Source: Rhodothermaceae bacterium (GTDB lineage Bacteria; Bacteroidota; Rhodothermia; Rhodothermales; JAHEMB01). Taken from it: a DNA stretch of 15,048 bases. This document shows, one piece after another, positions 11,892 to 15,048 of the stretch. The DNA lies in the NCBI GenBank assembly GCA_024643915.1, contig JAHEMB010000019.1, forward strand, positions 1 through 15,048. The letters are read 5' to 3'. Position 1 is the first letter of the stretch; the number at the start of each line of letters is the position of its first letter. The notes beneath the pieces are model-generated. The model saw only the letters and a program-made list of their open reading frames with translations, ran no database searches and was not told the origin of the DNA. The position numbers and the translations under genes were made by a program.

Positions 11892-14837
11892 ATGCTTCGT
11901 CGAACTGCCCTCCTCCTGCTCATCGGTGTGCTGGGTCCGACTGCTGGCCATGCACAGCAGATACAGGCCCTTCAGAAAGTCAGCGCTACGGAAGGCAACT
12001 TCTCAGGCCTGCTTGATGAGGGCGACCGCTTCGGCAGTGCCCTGGCGGTCCTCGGCGATCTCGACGGCGACGGCGTCACCGACCTTGCCGTGGGAGCGAC
12101 CAGAGACGATGACGGGGAGGAGGGGCTCAGTGCCGACCGGGGCGCCGTGTGGATTCTGTTCCTTCACGCCGACGGCAGGGTCAAAGCCCATCAGAAGATC
12201 AGTGCACTTGAGGGCGGCTTCACGGGCCTGCTCGACGACGGCGACGGTTTCGGCAGTGCCCTCGCGCCGCTCGGCGATCTCGACGGCGATGGGACCCCGG
12301 ATCTCGCCGTCGGCGCGGACAGCGACGACGATGGGGGACCCAGTCGAGGAGCCGTCTGGATCTTGTTTCTCCAAGCCGACGGCAGGGTCAAAGCCCATCA
12401 AAAGATCAGTGCGCTTGAGGGCGGCTTCACGGGCCTGCTCGACGGTGAAGACTTCTTCGGCAGCGCCCTGGCGCCGCTCGGCGACCTCGACGGCGACAGC
12501 ACGCCGGATCTGGCCGTCGGTGCCCCGCTGGATGACCGGGAGCGAGGGGTGGTGTGGATTCTGTTCCTGCAACCAGACGGAAGGGTCAAGCGCCAGCAGA
12601 AGATCAGCGCCCTTGAAGGCGGCTTCACCGGCGTGCTCGACGACAGCGACCGCTTCGGCAGTGCCCTGGCAGCCCTCGGTGACCTCGACGGCAATGGCAC
12701 TCCGGACCTCGCCGCGGGGGCTCCGCTCGATGATGATGGAGGATCCGGCCGTGGCGCCCTGTGGATCCTGCTCCTGCGGCCTGACGGCTTCGTGACGGGA
12801 CAGCAGAAGATCAGCGCTCTGGAGGGCGGCTTCACCGGCGTGCTCGACGACGGTGACCGCTTCGGCAGTGCCCTGGCTGCTCTCGGTGACCTCGACGGCA
12901 AGGGCATCCCGGACCTCGCCGTGGGCGCCTGGGATGATGATGGAGGCGCCGACCAGGGCGCTCTGTGGGTCTTGTTTCTCCAACCCGGCGGCTCCGTAGA
13001 AGATCAACAAAAGATCAGCGCCCTTGAGGGCGGCTTTACGGGCGTGCTCGACGACAGCGACTTCTTCGGCAGTGCCCTGGCAGCCGCCGGTGACCTCGAC
13101 CAGGACGGTCACCTGGACCTTGCCGTGGGGGCTCCGCTCGATGATGATGGGGGCGCTACCCTGGCTGCAGACCAGGGAGCCTTTTGGATCATCTTCAACG
13201 TCCCGCTTGCTCCACCGCGCATCGAAGACCTTCAGGAGTCATCCGGGCTGGCCATTCCCGGAGCAGACATTCGAATCACCGCCCGGATCAACGCGGTCAG
13301 CGGCGTATCGGGGGCTGCGGTCAGCTTTCGTAGAGGCGGAGACCCCGGCTTTTTTTCGGCGCCCATGAATGAAGCGTCACCCGGCAGCTATGCCTTCACC
13401 ATTCCCGCTTTCGCCGTAAGCGACCGGGGCGTGGAATATTTTGTCGAGGCAGCGAGCACCGCCGGCGTCCAATCTCGCTACCCTTCTCCAGGCTTCGTCG
13501 CGGTCCCGGTGTTTGTTCCCGAGGGGCTAACCCGGCTGCTCGTCCACGGCAGCGAAGCCAGCGCCTACCGTCTCGTCTCCATCCCCCTGGATCTCGAAGA
13601 CAAGAACGCACGGGCGGTTTTGGAAGACGACCTCGGTCCCTACGACAAGACCCGGTGGCGTTTCTTTGGACACCAACAGGGGGAGGTGTTTGCGGAGCTT
13701 GACGCGGAAGACCTGGACATGGCGCCTGGCCGGGCCTTCTGGCTGCTGGTCAAAGCGGCCGGGCAGACGATCGGCACCGGGCCGGGCACCACCGTTGCCA
13801 CGGCTACGCCGTTTCGGGTACCGCTGCATCCGGGCTGGAACCTGGTCGGCAACCCGTTCAACTTCCCCATTCCGATCTCCCAGGTCCGAACGCAATCCGG
13901 GCAGCCCGTGGACATGCGGGCCTACGAAGGATTCTGGAATGCCGCAGGCGCCTCGCTCCAGCCTTTCGGCGGCCGCGCCGTCTTCAACGCGCTGGCCGAA
14001 CCGGACACGCTGCTCATCGATCCAGATGGGTCGACCTCCGCCGGGGCCCCCGTGGAGCAGAGGAGAGCCAGCGAGGAGGAGCGTGTCTCCTGGGCGATCC
14101 GCATCGTAGCGCGTCGCGGGCAGGCCTCGGACATGGACAATCTTGCTGTTGTCGCCGAAGGAGCCGCCGCCTCCTGGGACCCGCTGGACCGGCCGGAGCC
14201 GCCGTCCATCGGCGACTACGTATCGGTTTACTTCCCCCATCCGGCGTGGGGCCGCAACACGGCCCGCTTCAGCACAGATGCACGCCCGGCGCCAAGCCAC
14301 GGTGAACGATGGCGCTTTGACGTGATCACCCGGACGCCCGGCAAGGTGGTGCTGGACTTCGAAGGCATGGAGACGGTGCCTGCTGCCTTCGCCGTATGGC
14401 TCGTCGACGAGACGCTACAGGTCAGTCAGGATCTCCGCACGACGCCTCGCTACGTCCTCGCAGGCGCCGGCAGGACCGCTCCCAGCCGGTTCAGGCTGGT
14501 GGTAGGGGTTCCTACGTTCATCGGACAGGAACAGGCGGAGCTGCCGGAAGCACCGGACCACTACAGGCTGTTTCCTCCCTTTCCCAATCCATTCAACCCC
14601 GTGACCACGATCCGTTACAGCCTCCCTGCTCCGCAGGGGGTGAGTATGGAAATTTACAACGTACTGGGCGAGCGGGTGACCACGATCGTCTCGGAGGCCG
14701 AGCAGGCGGCCGGCATCCACACGGTTATATGGGAGGGGCACAATGACACCGGGGGGGAATTGGCCAGTGGCCTGTATGTTCTCCGGATGCGAGCCGGGAC
14801 GTTCGTTGCAACACAGCCCATGGTGTTGATCAGGTGA
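11892..14837 (+). CDS. Secreted FG-GAP repeat protein with type IX secretion sorting domain
   Basis: The product has 981 residues. The signal peptide MLRRTALLLLIGVLGPTAGH is followed by cleavage near 'AQQ'. Six FG-GAP (integrin-alpha type) repeats span about 28-436, each with F-G-S-A-L (at 47, 120, 189, 255, 324, 392), a Ca-binding-like 'GDLDGDGxPDLAVGA' and a hydrophobic strand 'GAVWILFLQ'. Repeats 2-6 share 'QKISALEGGFTG'. The middle (about 440-880) has one Ig-like segment (about 440-535) and then beta-rich sequence with no clear family. Residues about 890-981 are a type IX (Por) sorting domain: 'FPNPFNPVTTIRYSLP', 'YNVLGERV', 'ASGLYVLRM'. The protein should therefore cross the outer membrane and be attached to or released from the surface. 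The gene starts 42 nt after the exported helical protein. Six rather than seven blades is slightly short for an integrin-type propeller. Ligand unknown. Confidence 0.93.
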   Translation: MLRRTALLLLIGVLGPTAGHAQQIQALQKVSATEGNFSGLLDEGDRFGSALAVLGDLDGDGVTDLAVGATRDDDGEEGLSADRGAVWILFLHADGRVKAHQKISALEGGFTGLLDDGDGFGSALAPLGDLDGDGTPDLAVGADSDDDGGPSRGAVWILFLQADGRVKAHQKISALEGGFTGLLDGEDFFGSALAPLGDLDGDSTPDLAVGAPLDDRERGVVWILFLQPDGRVKRQQKISALEGGFTGVLDDSDRFGSALAALGDLDGNGTPDLAAGAPLDDDGGSGRGALWILLLRPDGFVTGQQKISALEGGFTGVLDDGDRFGSALAALGDLDGKGIPDLAVGAWDDDGGADQGALWVLFLQPGGSVEDQQKISALEGGFTGVLDDSDFFGSALAAAGDLDQDGHLDLAVGAPLDDDGGATLAADQGAFWIIFNVPLAPPRIEDLQESSGLAIPGADIRITARINAVSGVSGAAVSFRRGGDPGFFSAPMNEASPGSYAFTIPAFAVSDRGVEYFVEAASTAGVQSRYPSPGFVAVPVFVPEGLTRLLVHGSEASAYRLVSIPLDLEDKNARAVLEDDLGPYDKTRWRFFGHQQGEVFAELDAEDLDMAPGRAFWLLVKAAGQTIGTGPGTTVATATPFRVPLHPGWNLVGNPFNFPIPISQVRTQSGQPVDMRAYEGFWNAAGASLQPFGGRAVFNALAEPDTLLIDPDGSTSAGAPVEQRRASEEERVSWAIRIVARRGQASDMDNLAVVAEGAAASWDPLDRPEPPSIGDYVSVYFPHPAWGRNTARFSTDARPAPSHGERWRFDVITRTPGKVVLDFEGMETVPAAFAVWLVDETLQVSQDLRTTPRYVLAGAGRTAPSRFRLVVGVPTFIGQEQAELPEAPDHYRLFPPFPNPFNPVTTIRYSLPAPQGVSMEIYNVLGERVTTIVSEAEQAAGIHTVIWEGHNDTGGELASGLYVLRMRAGTFVATQPMVLIR
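11973..13200 (+). repeat. Six ~0.2-kb in-frame DNA repeats encoding FG-GAP blades
   Basis: Units start near 11973, 12192, 12399, 12597, 12804 and 13008 (spacings 219, 207, 198, 207 and 204 bp). Units 2-6 are close at DNA level around the segment encoding QKISALEGGFTG, suggesting recent duplication or gene conversion; the first unit is the most diverged. Confidence 0.85.
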
Positions 14838-14872
14838 GGGAACCTCTGTAGCACCCGCCCCCGGCGTGCCCT

Positions 14873-15048
14873 TCACAGCCCCTGAAACGCTCCCTCGATC
14901 TGGTTCTTGAAGGCATCGGGAGCGAGGTGGGCGTATCGCTCAGTCACACGATAGGTCTTGTGGCGGAGGTAGGCCTGCACCGTGCGAAGCGGCGCCCCCT
15001 GCATGACGAGCCAGAAGGCGCAGGTATGCCGGAGGTTGTGGAAGCTGA
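14873..15048 (-). CDS. Tyrosine recombinase/integrase, C-terminal end (runs off the right edge)
   Basis: Only the last 57 codons are in the window. The peptide holds the catalytic C-terminal signatures of phage-type integrases: H-x-x-R in 'FHNLRHTCAFWLVMQG', then 'LRTVQAYLRHKTYRVTERYA', giving the conserved His (H-K-T) and the nucleophile Tyr (E-R-Y-A-H-L). All residues visible here are intact, unlike the fragment at 2390-2513. The gene ends 35 nt after the FG-GAP gene and is convergent to it. Whether the whole gene is functional cannot be judged, since the N-terminal arm-binding and core domains lie outside. It suggests that the sigma/kinase/FG-GAP block travelled on an integrative element. 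Confidence 0.88.
   Translation of the reverse strand, partial: SFHNLRHTCAFWLVMQGAPLRTVQAYLRHKTYRVTERYAHLAPDAFKNQIEGAFQGL
14906..15002 (-). repeat. Right copy of the 97-bp direct repeat (recombinase 3' end)
   Basis: This is the partner of 2417-2513, in the same orientation and about 86% identical by hand count. The two copies are about 12.4 kb apart and bracket both lipoprotein genes and the whole sigma/kinase/ATPase/FG-GAP cluster. Confidence 0.9.

Noticed and set aside
12003..13112. 369-codon minus-strand open frame opposite the FG-GAP gene
   Set aside because: It mirrors the DNA repeats of the FG-GAP blades; its repetitiveness comes from the real gene in the other strand.

Overview
The window reads as a high-GC bacterial chromosome, most likely from the FCB group (a Rhodothermales/Rhodothermota-type Bacteroidota relative). 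The main pointers are a type IX secretion sorting domain of the 'FPNPFNP' kind at the end of a secreted repeat protein, two lipoproteins with strong lipoboxes, and an ECF sigma factor of the kinase-associated type. The genus cannot be fixed from sequence alone.

Left part (1-1474) is conserved core genome: the start of yidC, then rnpA and rpmH (all on the minus strand). A divergent promoter pair follows, then tRNA-Gly(CCC) and tRNA-Val(TAC) on the plus strand, closed by a strong intrinsic terminator. The spacer between the tRNAs holds two facing arrays of a degenerate 7-bp repeat.

The stretch 1475-2550 looks like a decayed insertion zone behind the tRNA pair. It has an AT-rich palindromic island, a VapBC toxin-antitoxin pair with an intact antitoxin and a toxin cut off before its second acidic cluster, a well-formed operator palindrome, and a dead fragment of a tyrosine recombinase. 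The same recombinase 3' end recurs, with intact catalytic residues, at the right edge (14873-15048) in the same orientation. The two copies are direct repeats (about 86% identical over 97 bp by hand count) bracketing about 12.4 kb.

Inside the bracket are two minus-strand lipoproteins: a TolB-like beta-propeller whose last blade is cut short next to the recombinase fragment, and an unknown one. Across a 419-bp divergent intergenic region starts a five-gene plus-strand cluster (5138-14837): (1) an ECF sigma factor without an anti-sigma gene; (2) an 888-residue fusion of Hanks-type Ser/Thr kinase, TIR domain and AAA_35-like ATPase; (3) a 935-residue protein with a related ATPase, a transmembrane helix, a 21-residue-repeat coiled coil and a seven-bladed WD40 propeller; (4) a small exported helical-repeat protein with a C-terminal hydrophobic segment; (5) a 981-residue secreted FG-GAP repeat protein with a type IX sorting domain. 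Genes 2-3 overlap and genes 3-4 are 5 nt apart, so at least these are co-expressed.

My reading, which is inference, is that this cluster is a membrane-spanning signalling or conflict system. ATPase/WD40 proteins would sense, the kinase would phosphorylate and switch on the adjacent sigma factor (whose region 2.2 has threonines where canonical ECFs are acidic), the TIR domain would be a possible NAD-consuming effector, and the surface FG-GAP protein an output or ligand-binding part. The exact combination is the best candidate in this window for an undescribed system.
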